Numbered from the stretch's first letter, positions 26,892-36,190 are shown. The stretch is 64,000 bases of DNA from Gemmatimonadaceae bacterium (GCA_036496605.1 DASXKV010000004.1:247298-311297), one strand, 5' to 3'. Notes: generated from the sequence alone by a model not told the origin. Made by a program: numbers and translations.

Positions 26892-27515
26892 TCATGTAAC
26901 CTCCGCGGCTTCGAGCTCGCGAGCCGGGCGCGGCGCGCGGTGGGCCGTGGCCGGCTGGCCCTTGCGCAAGACCGTGATGAATTGTGGCGTCAGCAGCAAA
27001 TCGAGAGTGCTGCGAACGACGCGAAACGATGTTCCGGCAAGGAATCGGCGTAACCTGCGCGGCGAAAGCTTGTGCACGTGCAGATCGCGGGCACGCAGCG
27101 GATTTCCAAAGAGCACGATCGCCGTCGGTACCACGTACAGTCCGCGAATCGGCTCGGCGGGATACACGAGTAAGAGGCGTCCGCCGGGCTTGAGCACACG
27201 GTCCATCTCTCTGAATGCAAGGCCGAGATCGGGAATATGCTCGATCGCGTGAAAGGAGTAGATCTTGTCGAACGCCGCATCGGCGAACGCCAGCGAGCGC
27301 GCGTCCATGTTGTGGAGGTCGCCGGTGACTGCGTTGGCTATCGCTTGCGGATTGAGGTCGATTCCAGTCGTTGCCCGCGCAACGCGCTGTATGCGCTGCG
27401 TCAGGAAGCCACGGCCGCATCCGATCTCGAGAATGCGATCGGTCATTCGCGGGCGTAGAAATCGTTCGACGCGCCGTGCGTGCCGTGTCACCTCGATGGG
27501 TTTGTTGCAACGCAT
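26892..27515 (-). CDS. Class I SAM-dependent methyltransferase
   Basis: About 207 residues from the ATG at 27515; the frame is open to 27599. Methyltransferase-11 motifs are present: motif I ILEIGCGRGFLTQ, the acidic end of strand 2 in TGIDLNPQA, and EMDRVLKPGGRLLLVYPAE after SFHAIEHIP. The C-terminal part (KLSPRRLRRFLAGTSFRVV) is typical of small-molecule or lipid methyltransferases. It stands alone, 218 bases upstream of the sigma-factor gene on the same strand. Substrate unknown. Confidence 0.85.
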   Translation of the reverse strand: MRCNKPIEVTRHARRVERFLRPRMTDRILEIGCGRGFLTQRIQRVARATTGIDLNPQAIANAVTGDLHNMDARSLAFADAAFDKIYSFHAIEHIPDLGLAFREMDRVLKPGGRLLLVYPAEPIRGLYVVPTAIVLFGNPLRARDLHVHKLSPRRLRRFLAGTSFRVVRSTLDLLLTPQFITVLRKGQPATAHRAPRPARELEAAEVT

Positions 27516-28006
27516 ATCGCCGCGATCTGTAATCCATCGGCATGTGCTCTCCTCGTTGGCTCTCTCGCTAACGCGGAGGAACGCTGGAAACTGGCTCAAA
27601 AAACGCCGTTGCGTGCGTACGGCGCCATCGGCACGCTAGCCCATTCCTGGGAGCTCGCGGCTCCATTCGGTGGTGTGCGATTATCCAAGGTGCGAGGCAC
27701 GCAGGGACGGTCACGTTCGAGTCGAACGGATTTGCATTCGTTCAGAGTGGACGACGGCGGTCGGTGTGGGCTCCGATAGCGGGTGACCCGTTAGGGTACG
27801 GAGCGATGATGAGCGACTTCCTCGGCGCCTTGCAAAATGCAACATCGCCGCGCTTCACCCTGGAGATGACCCGACTCGATCTCGCGTTGCTCGAGGCAAC
27901 TGCGCTGTGGATGGCAAATGACATTATCATCGCTGAGCCGAGGTCGACAATTGCTTGACCCCTCCGTAACACGCCCGTATCGTAGCTTTATCGTAGTCGC
28001 GGTCCG
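27516..28006. other. Intergenic region between divergent genes
   Basis: Separates the methyltransferase and the kinase-TPR gene. Short frames here lack ribosome-binding sites and protein-like composition. It contains one CGTTAGG motif at 27789 and a promoter candidate near 27955-27983. AT-richer patches around 27901-27990 fit a promoter zone. Nothing else recognised. Confidence 0.6.
27955..27983 (+). promoter_or_regulatory. Candidate sigma-70-type promoter
   Basis: TTGACC (27955-27960), a 17-base spacer and TATCGT (27978-27983). Five of six and four of six positions match the consensus. Transcription would start near 27990, just before the kinase-TPR gene. Confidence 0.45.
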
Positions 28007-30634
28007 GTGGCTCTTTCCAGGCACGTACGGGTGATGTCTTCATCGCAGTCTTTGTCGCCGACGACATCTCCGGAGGCGGCTCACATCGGCAACGAGCCCG
28101 CTATGACACCTGAGCGTTGGCGTCAGGTGAAGGGCGTGCTGCACGAGGCAATGGAGCGGACGGCAGCCGAACGTGCGGCGTTCCTCGACGAAGCGTGTCG
28201 CGGCGACGTCCCATTGCGCCGCGAAGTCGACTCGCTGCTTGCGTCGAATGACCGCGTGGAGACGAGTGAGTTCCTCGAGAACCTTCCTCCGCTCGTTCAG
28301 AGCTTGACGAGTGCAGAGCGGGCCAATGAGTCTATGCTCATGGCACAGCTCTCTGCTGCTCTCGGTGACGACTATCTCGTCGAACGCGAGCTCGGTGGCG
28401 GTGGCATGTCGCGCGTTTTCGTCGCTCACGAGCGCGCGCTCGATAGACAAGTGGCGGTGAAAGTGCTCAGTCCCGAGCTGGCGCATCGCGTTTCGGCCGA
28501 GCGGTTTGAGCGGGAGATCCGTGTCGCGGCGCGGCTGCAACAGGCGAACATCGTCCCCGTTCACCGAGCGGGGGAAGTCGGCGGCCTCGCATTCTACATC
28601 ATGCCATACGCCGGCTATTCGCTTCGCGAGCGGATCGTGTCCGATAGCGCACTGGCGGCCGCGAGCGCGCTCGGCATTCTCAGAGACATCGCCAAGGCAC
28701 TCGCTTTTGCGCACGCGAGGGGCGTAGTTCATCGCGACATCAAGCCCGAGAACGTTCTTCTTTCCGGGGGGACGGCGGTCGTTACTGACTTCGGTGTCGC
28801 GAAGGCGATCACCGTTGCTCGTTCTGGCGTCGATGGTACGTCGTTAGGCTCCGCGAGCATCACGGGCGAGGGTATCGCGCTCGGCACGCCCGGCTACATG
28901 TCACCCGAGCAGGCAGCTGGCGATCCAGATGTGGGGCCGGCGACCGACGTGTATTCGTTTGGTGTCCTCGCGTACGAGCTCATCGCGGGCATTCATCCAT
29001 TCGCGGACAAGCGCGGCGCGGCCGAGCTCATGGCCGCGCAGGTGTTGGAGACGCCACGCCCGATCGGCGAATTGCGCGTTGCTACGCCGCCGGCACTCGC
29101 ATCGCTCGTGACGTGCTGTCTGAAGAAGGACCCGAGCGCCCGCTTCGCGGACGGAACGGAATTACTAGCAGCGCTCGAGGCGCTCGAGCTGCCGTCGTTG
29201 GGTATTCGGGTCGCTGCGCGGGAGGACGTGCCGTCGGTCGCCGTACTGCCGCTGGATAACCTCAGCGCCGACCCGGAGAACGAGTACTTCTCCGACGGCA
29301 TCGCCGCGGAGGTGCAGAGTGTGCTCGCGCATATGCGCGGTGTGCGTGTTGCCGGTCGCACGTCGTCCTTCGCCTTCAAGGGTCAGAACGTCGATCTGCG
29401 GACTCTGGCCGAACGCCTCGGCGTGCTCCACCTCCTCAAAGGCAGCGTGCGCCGAATAGCCAAGCGGGTCCGTATCGATGTCGAGCTCGTGCGCGCTGCA
29501 GACGCAATCACGCTCTGGACGGCCCGCTACGATCGCGATCTCGCCGACATTTTCGCCGTGCAGGAGGAGATCGCGCAGTCGATCGCGGTTGCGCTCGAGC
29601 GCACCCTGTCAACGGGAGAGAGGCTGGGCGCCGTGATTGCAGGAACGACGCATAGTCGTCGCTCGGTCGTCAATCCCGACGCGTTCGAGTTGTATTTGCG
29701 CGGCCGCCAACTCGTCGAGCGACGTGCCGAGGGAATGCACGAGGCGTTGCGCTGCTTCGAGGAAGCGGTGCGACTCGCGCCGGATTTCTCGCCGTCATAC
29801 GCCGGCATCGCGTATGCCCTGGTGGAATTCGGCATCTACCACGCGTTGCGTCCGCGCGATGCCTTCCCGCGAGCGCGAGAGGCGGCCGAGCGCGCGCTGG
29901 CCCTCGACCCGACTGATGCACTGGCGCTCGTTATGCGCGCGCACACCGCCTTGTGGTACGAGTGGAGTTTCGCCCGCGCCGAGACGAGCGCACGTCGCGC
30001 ACTCGAGCTGGCGCCGGGTTTCTATCTTGCTCATGACTGCCTCGCCCTCGTGCTGGCCGCGCAGGGTCGCTTCGACGAAGCGATCGAGGCGATGGAGCGT
30101 GCCCGGTCGCTTGATCCATTGTCGGAGTACGCGGCGTACGATCTCGCGTGGATTCTCATCCTCGCGGGCCGATGGGAGCACGCGTTGCAGGAGCTCGAGC
30201 CGGCGGTCGCGAGGCATCCGCAGGCAAGTGAGCTGCACCGCGCATTCGGCTTCTGCTTGCTCTATGCTGGCCGCGTGCCCGAGGCTCGCGCCGAATTCGC
30301 CCGCGTGTTGGAGCTCAATGCCGGTGATCGCTGGGGAACACCGAATCTCATTCAGCCGCTCGTCGCGCTCGGAGAGATCACGGAAGCGCAGCACCTGCTG
30401 AGCGAGATCGAGCAACGTGCACCGCACGAGCCCATTCCCACGGTCGGGATCGCGATCGCGCACCACTGCCTCGGAAACGACGAGCTGGCAATCGCCTGGT
30501 TGGAGCGCGCGGTCGAGGCGCGCGACTACTGGCTCGTTATGCTCCAGAACGACCCCTCGATGGCGGGCTTGCATGGCGACCCGAGATTCCAGTCGCTCAT
30601 GCGTCGCGTCCGAGCGGAAGCCGACGCATCGTGA
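28007..30634 (+). CDS. Ser/Thr kinase with TolB-like and TPR domains
   Basis: Up to 875 residues. Kinase domain about 122-390 with K152, HRDIKPEN (242-249), DFG (261-263) and GTPGYMSPEQAAG. Next a TolB-like/adenylate-cyclase-associated region (about 405-565, from SVAVLPLDNLSADPENEYFSDGI), then TPR repeats to the end. No membrane segment is obvious. This architecture is common in Acidobacteria and Gemmatimonadota. The GTG at 28007 is the longest start; ATGs at 28034 and 28103 are possible, and relatives often begin at MTPERWRQV (28103). It overlaps the next gene by four bases. Confidence 0.9.
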   Translation: MALSRHVRVMSSSQSLSPTTSPEAAHIGNEPAMTPERWRQVKGVLHEAMERTAAERAAFLDEACRGDVPLRREVDSLLASNDRVETSEFLENLPPLVQSLTSAERANESMLMAQLSAALGDDYLVERELGGGGMSRVFVAHERALDRQVAVKVLSPELAHRVSAERFEREIRVAARLQQANIVPVHRAGEVGGLAFYIMPYAGYSLRERIVSDSALAAASALGILRDIAKALAFAHARGVVHRDIKPENVLLSGGTAVVTDFGVAKAITVARSGVDGTSLGSASITGEGIALGTPGYMSPEQAAGDPDVGPATDVYSFGVLAYELIAGIHPFADKRGAAELMAAQVLETPRPIGELRVATPPALASLVTCCLKKDPSARFADGTELLAALEALELPSLGIRVAAREDVPSVAVLPLDNLSADPENEYFSDGIAAEVQSVLAHMRGVRVAGRTSSFAFKGQNVDLRTLAERLGVLHLLKGSVRRIAKRVRIDVELVRAADAITLWTARYDRDLADIFAVQEEIAQSIAVALERTLSTGERLGAVIAGTTHSRRSVVNPDAFELYLRGRQLVERRAEGMHEALRCFEEAVRLAPDFSPSYAGIAYALVEFGIYHALRPRDAFPRAREAAERALALDPTDALALVMRAHTALWYEWSFARAETSARRALELAPGFYLAHDCLALVLAAQGRFDEAIEAMERARSLDPLSEYAAYDLAWILILAGRWEHALQELEPAVARHPQASELHRAFGFCLLYAGRVPEARAEFARVLELNAGDRWGTPNLIQPLVALGEITEAQHLLSEIEQRAPHEPIPTVGIAIAHHCLGNDELAIAWLERAVEARDYWLVMLQNDPSMAGLHGDPRFQSLMRRVRAEADAS

Positions 30635-31713
30635 AGGCCATCGCCGCCGCCCTGATCGTCATGGCGGCGACCGGTTGTATTCGACTCACGGGTCCGGCCT
30701 CCGCGCTGCATCCGCTCCCGCGGGACTCGACACTGACCTGGCGGACGTGCGAGGCCGAAAGCCCGTGCACCTCCACCGTGCAATTCACGTATCTCGGCGT
30801 CGGCGGATTCCTTATTCGCGCCGGCGACGAAGCAGTGATGACCGCACCCTCGTTCTCGCATCCCGCGTTGATGGCGGTGGCGACACCGCTCTGGCCGATT
30901 CACTCCGACAGCGCGGCGGTTGACCGAGAGCTGCGACGCTATCTCGGGCCGAGCCTCGCGCCGCTCGCGAACGTGCACGCGATCCTCGTTGGGCACTCGC
31001 ACTACGATCATCTCATGGACGTTCCGCTCGTCGCGCGGCGGTATACACCCCGGGCGACGATTTACGGAACGCTCACGACGAAACGGATTCTCATGGGCGA
31101 TGCGTCGATGCGCGCGCACCCGAGTCGCATCGATTCACTGTTTCCAACGGATAGCGTGGTCGCGACGGCCTGGCATGTGGGGCGGTGGATCTACTCGCCG
31201 AGCCGGCGCATGCGCTTCATGGCCGTGCATTCGAGCCACGCGCCGAATTGGTGGTTCATCACGATGGCGCGCTGTCATGCCGCGCACGATCGGACGTCGC
31301 TGCCGCGGACGGCATGGGGCTGGTGCCTCGGTGAACCCGTGTCGTACGTCATCGATCTGCTCGACGACAGCAGTCATCCGATGTTTCGCATCTTCTATCA
31401 GGATGCAGCAACGCAACCGCTCGACGTGACGCTGCCGCCGTTCACTGGCAATGACCGGCATTCCGTCGATGTCGCGATCGTCTGCGCCGGCAACTTCAAG
31501 AAGGTACCGGATTATCCGACGCTACTTCTCGCCGCGCTGCGGCCGAAGTACGCGATTCTTGGCCACTGGGAGGATTTCTTTCACGACCAGGGCGACGCGC
31601 CGTCGCCGGTACGTCTCACCGATACAAAGGAGCTCGCGTCGAGACTCGATCGGCTCGGGCGTGAGCGTTGGGTCACGTTGGTGCCTGGAGGACAGGTAAT
31701 GGCCGAGTACTAG
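30631..31713 (+). CDS. Metallo-beta-lactamase-fold hydrolase, lipoprotein
   Basis: 360 residues. Possible lipoprotein signal with lipobox MAATGC (Cys about 16). The zinc motif HSHYDHLMD matches the HxHxDH signature. Later His/Asp ligands are plausible in the CAGNFKKVPDYP and ILGHWEDFFHD regions. The beginning (VQFTYLGVGGFLIRAGDEAVMTAPSFSHP) is the usual opening of UlaG- or NAPE-PLD-like members. The GTG start overlaps the stop of the kinase-TPR gene, so translation is coupled. Substrate unknown. Confidence 0.82.
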   Translation: MKAIAAALIVMAATGCIRLTGPASALHPLPRDSTLTWRTCEAESPCTSTVQFTYLGVGGFLIRAGDEAVMTAPSFSHPALMAVATPLWPIHSDSAAVDRELRRYLGPSLAPLANVHAILVGHSHYDHLMDVPLVARRYTPRATIYGTLTTKRILMGDASMRAHPSRIDSLFPTDSVVATAWHVGRWIYSPSRRMRFMAVHSSHAPNWWFITMARCHAAHDRTSLPRTAWGWCLGEPVSYVIDLLDDSSHPMFRIFYQDAATQPLDVTLPPFTGNDRHSVDVAIVCAGNFKKVPDYPTLLLAALRPKYAILGHWEDFFHDQGDAPSPVRLTDTKELASRLDRLGRERWVTLVPGGQVMAEY

Positions 31714-31776
31714 CAAAGAGCTCTCTTTCGCAAGCGCCTCCGAAGCGTTGGCCCAACATCCAATGGCGTATTGCCT

Positions 31777-31919
31777 CTACCCGAGAAATTTGACATTCCG
31801 ACGCTGATCATCCATGGTGACGATGATCAGATCGTGCCGACCAGCGTTGCCGCAATCGGGCGGCAAAGGCGATCAAGAAGGCGACCTACAGGATGTACGC
31901 TGGCTCCATTCAATCGTGA
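31777..31919 (+). pseudogene. Remnant of an alpha/beta hydrolase gene
   Basis: Reading from 31777 gives LPEKFDIPTLIIHGDDDQIVP, the end region of a non-haem haloperoxidase-like alpha/beta hydrolase. A shift to the next frame near 31857-31868 continues as AKAIKKATYRMYAGS before a stop at 31917. In relatives these two pieces are adjacent (in the style of SAKAIKNATLKVYPGAPH). The N-terminal three quarters, including the serine nucleophile, are missing. It is a truncated, frameshifted relic just upstream of an intact hydrolase of the same superfamily at 32283. Confidence 0.75.
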
Positions 31920-31928
31920 GGCATCGGC

Positions 31929-32231
31929 ATGATGAGCGATCCGCGGCGAGACGTGGCGCACGAAGTCGCCAATCGGTTGCGCCGGCGAGGCGTACACCTA
32001 ACGGGACACGAAACGGACGACGAGCTGGTGCGCGTCCTCGAAGCAGTCGAACGTTTCGAGGCCATCGTCGAAGAGCTCGGCGGAGACCTCATGGTCGACG
32101 AGCCGGTCGACGACGGTCCGCCGCGGCAACCCGACGACGAGCGATTCGTTCTGCCACGGCGACACGGCAACGAGTCCGTAGACACGTTCGTTACGCGTAT
32201 CGTTCTCGCGACCGACCGAGCCGCCGAGTAG
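31929..32231 (+). CDS. Small hypothetical protein
   Basis: 100 residues, acidic and charged, starting MMSDPRRDVAHEVANRLRRRG. The N-terminal half (DDELVRVLEAVERFEAIVEELGGDLM) is helical, and the C-terminal half is Pro/Asp/Arg-rich, ending in another helix. It begins ten bases after the hydrolase remnant and ends 51 bases before the intact hydrolase gene. No domain recognised. It could be a regulator or a partner of the hydrolase. Confidence 0.55.
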   Translation: MMSDPRRDVAHEVANRLRRRGVHLTGHETDDELVRVLEAVERFEAIVEELGGDLMVDEPVDDGPPRQPDDERFVLPRRHGNESVDTFVTRIVLATDRAAE

Positions 32232-32282
32232 CATCACGGAGTCGTCGATCGAGGACTGACTCCACCCGCGAGGCTGAGAACC

Positions 32283-33158
32283 ATGACAGCGACGACCCAA
32301 ACGCCGGCCGCCGGCACGGCAACGATCACCGATCACGAAGCACAACAAGTCGATGGAGCCAACAAGACAGGGCTCCAACCGATTGTCTTCGTTCACGGTC
32401 TCTGGTTGCTGCCGAGCAGTTGGGATCGCTGGGCTACGCTCTTCGAGGAGGCGGGCTACACGGCGCTGACGCCCGGCTGGCCCGACGATCCGGAGACGGT
32501 CGCCGCGGCGAATGCCGCGCCCGAGGTATTCGCGCACAAGTCCGTCGGCCAGGTGGCAGATCATTTCGAGGCGGTCATTCGAGGGCTGCAGCGAAAGCCG
32601 GCGGTCATCGGGCATTCGTTTGGCGGTCTGCTCGCTCAGATTCTCGCGGGGCGCAATCTCTCAGCAGCGGCAGTCGCCGTCGATCCCGCGCCATTCCGCG
32701 GTGTGTTGCCGCTTCCGATCTCGGCGCTCAAGTCGGCATGGCCGGTGCTCGGAAATCCCGCGAATCGAAATCGCGCCATTCCGCTCACCTTCGAGCAATT
32801 CCGTTTCGCGTTTGCTAACGCCGTGAGCGAGACGGAGGCGAAGCAGTTATATGAGACATTCGCGGTACCCGCCTCTGGGACACCGCTCTTCCAGGCGGCG
32901 ACGGCAAATCTCAATCCGTGGACCGAGGTGAAGGTCGACACCAGGAATCCGGAGCGAGGCCCTCTCCTCATCATCTCGGGTGAGAAGGACAATACGGTGC
33001 CATGGTCCATCGCGCACGCGTCCTTCAAGCAGCAGAAGCATAACGATGGCGTCACCGAGATCATCGAGATGCCGAACCGCGGACACGCGCTGACGATCGA
33101 CAGCGGATGGCGCGAAGTCGCGGACACCGCGCTGAAATTCGTGAAGCGGTTCGTGTAG
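32283..33158 (+). CDS. Alpha/beta hydrolase
   Basis: 291 residues. After a flexible 30-residue N-terminus, PIVFVHGLWLLPSSW forms the oxyanion region. IGHSFGG is the nucleophile elbow (Ser), SGEKDNTVP holds the probable acid and PNRGHALTID the catalytic His. It resembles single-domain esterase/haloperoxidase-type enzymes with a lid near 150-200. No signal peptide. It follows a small unknown gene and the remnant of another hydrolase. Substrate unknown. Confidence 0.85.
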   Translation: MTATTQTPAAGTATITDHEAQQVDGANKTGLQPIVFVHGLWLLPSSWDRWATLFEEAGYTALTPGWPDDPETVAAANAAPEVFAHKSVGQVADHFEAVIRGLQRKPAVIGHSFGGLLAQILAGRNLSAAAVAVDPAPFRGVLPLPISALKSAWPVLGNPANRNRAIPLTFEQFRFAFANAVSETEAKQLYETFAVPASGTPLFQAATANLNPWTEVKVDTRNPERGPLLIISGEKDNTVPWSIAHASFKQQKHNDGVTEIIEMPNRGHALTIDSGWREVADTALKFVKRFV

Positions 33159-33173
33159 GTCCGACGCCGAATC

Positions 33174-33464
33174 TCAGACCTGCGCCGCTGGCGTCGGCGT
33201 CTCGGGTATCATCAGAAACGCAATTCCCGAAGCGTCGAGACGGACCCATCCCGGCGTGTGCGTCATGCGCACGACTGCCGTGTCACATGTTGGACAACGG
33301 AGCACGACGCCCATCCCGTGCCCATACTCGAGCAGCGTCCCCATCGGCGCGACCGATCCGCATCCCGCACACCGCGCCAAGGCGGCGGTGACTTCCAGCG
33401 CAAAGACCTCGCGCAACATTCCGCCGGCAGCGTTTCCGTCGAGACGCATTTCTTCGGTCTGCAT
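33174..33464 (-). CDS. DUF6510-like zinc-ribbon protein
   Basis: 96 residues with paired Cys motifs CAGC and CPTC about 30 residues apart, enough for one zinc ribbon. The start at 33464 (MQTEEMRLDGNAAGGML) follows GAGGGAG; the frame is open to 33503. I recall this family, DUF6510, beside sulfite-oxidase-like and ferredoxin-reductase genes. Here it is third in such a minus-strand set (36-base gap). Its role may be assembly or electron transfer; that is inference. Confidence 0.75.
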   Translation of the reverse strand: MQTEEMRLDGNAAGGMLREVFALEVTAALARCAGCGSVAPMGTLLEYGHGMGVVLRCPTCDTAVVRMTHTPGWVRLDASGIAFLMIPETPTPAAQV

Positions 33465-33499
33465 GCTCCCCTCCCTCCACTTTACTTGATCCGTCGGTA

Positions 33500-34264
33500 T
33501 CACCCCGTCGGCCCGAATCGCTCCGTGCGAATCCGCGACGGAACGTGGCCGATCTCGACGAGCAGATTCGCAACACTCTCGACCAGCGGCGTCGGCCCGC
33601 AGACGAACACGCGCGGCGATTCGTTGGGTGGCCAGCCGACTTCCTCGAGCATCGCGCGATCGATGCGCCGCCGATAGCCGCCCCAGCCGGCCGGCGCGTC
33701 TCGCGTTAATGCCAGCGAAACCCGCGCATCGACGCGCGACCCCATCTCCAACTCATCACGGTAAATCACATCATCCAACGTGCGGGCGGAGTAGAGCAGC
33801 CTAACGGGGACGTCCGCGCGTAGCTCATTCGGTGCGGCGGCGTAGTGACGCATCATTGCCATGAGCGGCACGATGCCCGAGCCACCGGCTACGAGGAACA
33901 ACGGGCCGCCCTGCGCCACGTCCCAGACGAAGTAACCACCGATGGGTCCACGGATCTCGAGCCCATCGCCGACGCGGAGGACGTCGCAGAGATACGGTGA
34001 GACCTCGCCGTCATCGAGACGCTCGACGGTCAGCTCGAGCGATGGGCTCTCCGGCGGCGACGCAATCGAGTATGAACGCTGCGCTTGATAGCCGTCTTCG
34101 GCTACGAGACGAACATCGACGTGCTGACCGGCGCGATGTCCCGGCCATAGCGGCACGTCGAGCACGAGTGTGCGCGCGCGTCGTGTCTCGTTATGCACTT
34201 TGGCGACGGTCGACACCAGCCACTCGAGTCGTGGCGGCGCTCCCACGGCGCGGAGATCCGTCAC
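33500..34264 (-). CDS. Ferredoxin--NADP+ reductase-type flavoprotein
   Basis: 254 residues. FAD-binding beta-barrel with QRSYSIAS (RxYS motif), then an NAD(P)-binding domain with GGSGIVPLMAMMRHY and the C-terminal VFVCGPTPLVE. There is no iron-sulfur domain, so it resembles the reductase component of oxygenases without the ferredoxin part. It touches the upstream molybdopterin oxidoreductase gene (stop and start adjacent at 34264/34265) and probably passes electrons to or from it. DUF6510 follows. Confidence 0.88.
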   Translation of the reverse strand: MTDLRAVGAPPRLEWLVSTVAKVHNETRRARTLVLDVPLWPGHRAGQHVDVRLVAEDGYQAQRSYSIASPPESPSLELTVERLDDGEVSPYLCDVLRVGDGLEIRGPIGGYFVWDVAQGGPLFLVAGGSGIVPLMAMMRHYAAAPNELRADVPVRLLYSARTLDDVIYRDELEMGSRVDARVSLALTRDAPAGWGGYRRRIDRAMLEEVGWPPNESPRVFVCGPTPLVESVANLLVEIGHVPSRIRTERFGPTG

Positions 34265-34891
34265 TCAGGGATCGCCCTGATATCTCTGCTCACGCCACGG
34301 ATCGCCGCGGTCGTGATATCCCAACTGCTCCCAGAAACCGGGCCGGTCCTCGCGCAGCAACTGCAGACCGCGAACCCACTTTGCGCTCTTCCAGAAGTAG
34401 AGATGGGGGACGAGCAGCCGCGCTGGTCCGCCATGCTCCGGTGGAAGCGGAGCGCTGTCGTAGCCGAACGCGATCCAGGCCTTTCCACCGGTCACGTCGG
34501 CGAGCGGCAGGTTTGTCGTGTAGCCGCCGTCCGAGAACGCCATGACGTATGGCGCGTCCTGCACGCCCGCTGCCAGAGCAGCGTTGAGCAAAGTATCAAC
34601 CGATATGCCTTCCCAGCTCGTATCGAACTTCGACCACTTGGTCACGCAATGAATGTCGACGTTGGGTGTCTCGTGCGGAAATGCGCGCAGCTCGTCCCAC
34701 GACCACCGCACCGAACGGTCATCGACGCCTTTGATCGTGAAATCCCACTTGGCGAGCGGCGTTCGCGGCGTCGGTCCGGCAGAGAGTACTGGAAAGTCGC
34801 GCGTCTCGTATTGTCCGGGCGGCAGGCGACCCGGAGTCGCGGGCGCGCGGCGGCTGTGAAAGCCGCGCGCGATGAACGGTGTGTCCGCCAT
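34265..34891 (-). CDS. Sulfite-oxidase-like molybdopterin oxidoreductase
   Basis: 208 residues. It matches the oxidoreductase molybdopterin-binding fold of YedY/sulfite oxidase relatives: KWDFTIKGVDD, SWDELRAFPHETPNVDIHCVTKWSKFDTSWEG with the conserved molybdenum-ligand Cys, and GYTTNLPLADV. It lacks the TAT signal and the dimerisation domain of true sulfite oxidases, so it is probably cytoplasmic. Co-transcribed with a flavoprotein reductase. Substrate uncertain. Confidence 0.85.
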   Translation of the reverse strand: MADTPFIARGFHSRRAPATPGRLPPGQYETRDFPVLSAGPTPRTPLAKWDFTIKGVDDRSVRWSWDELRAFPHETPNVDIHCVTKWSKFDTSWEGISVDTLLNAALAAGVQDAPYVMAFSDGGYTTNLPLADVTGGKAWIAFGYDSAPLPPEHGGPARLLVPHLYFWKSAKWVRGLQLLREDRPGFWEQLGYHDRGDPWREQRYQGDP

Positions 34892-34930
34892 GCCTTTAGT
34901 ATGGCACCTCTGACAAGCCTCGGCGACGGC

Positions 34931-36190
34931 TCAGCGCGGCTGCCGAGCAAACGAGAGCTCTGGCGAAACGGACCGCGCCGGGCCGCGGCGCGCACTCCAG
35001 CCAGCGTGGACTTCGCGATAACTGTCTTCGAGCCGGTCGAGCTCGTGCTCCCAGCTCCGCGCTTCCGCCGTCCGCCGCGCTTCCGCGGCGAGGCCGCGAG
35101 GCAGTCCCGGCTCACGGACCAACCGTACCATACCCTGCTTCAGTCCCTCCGTCATCGACGTTAGGCTTCCTGGCGCGACCGCCAGCCCATTGCAGCCGTC
35201 GCGCAGGTGGTCGACGACTCCGCCTGCTGCCACGGCGACGACCGGCAGCCCGCTCGCCATTGCCTCGAGGACCACGAGACCTAATGTCTCCGTCAGCGAC
35301 GCGAAGACGAAAGCATCGGCGCTCGCATACATGTCGGGCAGCCGGTTCTGGCGGTCGAGATTGCCGAGGAAAGTCACCGAGCCCGACGCTCTCCGTCGCA
35401 GCTCGGGCTCGGCCGGTCCGCTGCCGGCCACGAGAAGATGCACCGAGCCGCGCGGCAACGACTTGCGCGCCTGACGGAACGCATCGAGCACGACATGGAC
35501 GTTCTTTTCGGCAGCCAGCCGTCCAACGTGAATGAAGACAAACTTCTCGGTGAGCCCGAGCGCTTCGCGCAGTGGCGTACTGCGCTTATTCGGGTGAAAG
35601 AGCTCCACGTCCACGCCGCGCCCCCACACCTCGACGTCGGCGACGCCCATGTTGAGCAAATCCTGACGCGCCGGCTCCGATGGCGTGTATGCGCGCTGGC
35701 CGCGCCGATGGAAGCGCGCGAGATTCGATGTCACCGTCGAGTGCAGCCACGGAACGCCGTACGCGTGCGTGTAGCGTCCGAAGTCCGTGTGATATGACGT
35801 GACGATCGGGATGCTGGCCCGTGCGGCCGCGATCTGTCCGAGCCGGCCAATCATGAATTCCGTCTCGCAATGAACGAGATCGGGTTGAAAGCGCGCGACG
35901 GCGCCGCGCACGGCGCCGTACAACGGCGCGGCGAGCCGGAGATCAGGGTAGGGCGGGAACCGCATGCTCGGCAGCGCGAAGTGGCTGTCGGCAGCTCCGT
36001 CGCCGAAGTGCAATGCGTCGAAGGCGTCGAACGCCTCACGGGGGTATCGTGGTGCAACGACGCCGCAACTCCATCCGCGATGGCGCAGTCCCGACACGGA
36101 GAGCGCCGTCACCACCGACACTCCATTCACCTGCGGAGGATACGTGTCCGTGCAGAAGAGAACGCGCAGCGTTTCGTATTCTCTCATCAT
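34931..36190 (-). CDS. Glycosyltransferase family 4
   Basis: About 419 residues from the ATG at 36190. The N-terminus TYPPQVNGVSVVTALSVSGL and the C-terminal TETLGLVVLEAMASGLPVVA (donor-site ExxxxxxxE) are classic GT4. The closest by pattern are glycolipid synthases such as SqdX-like, mannosyl- and glucosyl-transferases acting on diacylglycerol. It is divergent from a PAP2 phosphatase gene, and the gap holds a GTCAC pair at 22 bp. Next to the phosphate regulon, a role in making phosphate-free glycolipids is plausible; that is inference. Confidence 0.85.
   Translation of the reverse strand: MMREYETLRVLFCTDTYPPQVNGVSVVTALSVSGLRHRGWSCGVVAPRYPREAFDAFDALHFGDGAADSHFALPSMRFPPYPDLRLAAPLYGAVRGAVARFQPDLVHCETEFMIGRLGQIAAARASIPIVTSYHTDFGRYTHAYGVPWLHSTVTSNLARFHRRGQRAYTPSEPARQDLLNMGVADVEVWGRGVDVELFHPNKRSTPLREALGLTEKFVFIHVGRLAAEKNVHVVLDAFRQARKSLPRGSVHLLVAGSGPAEPELRRRASGSVTFLGNLDRQNRLPDMYASADAFVFASLTETLGLVVLEAMASGLPVVAVAAGGVVDHLRDGCNGLAVAPGSLTSMTEGLKQGMVRLVREPGLPRGLAAEARRTAEARSWEHELDRLEDSYREVHAGWSARRGPARSVSPELSFARQPR

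Noticed and set aside
27764..27958. 64-codon frame before the kinase-TPR gene
   Set aside because: No ribosome-binding site, poor protein-like pattern, and it ends in the promoter zone.
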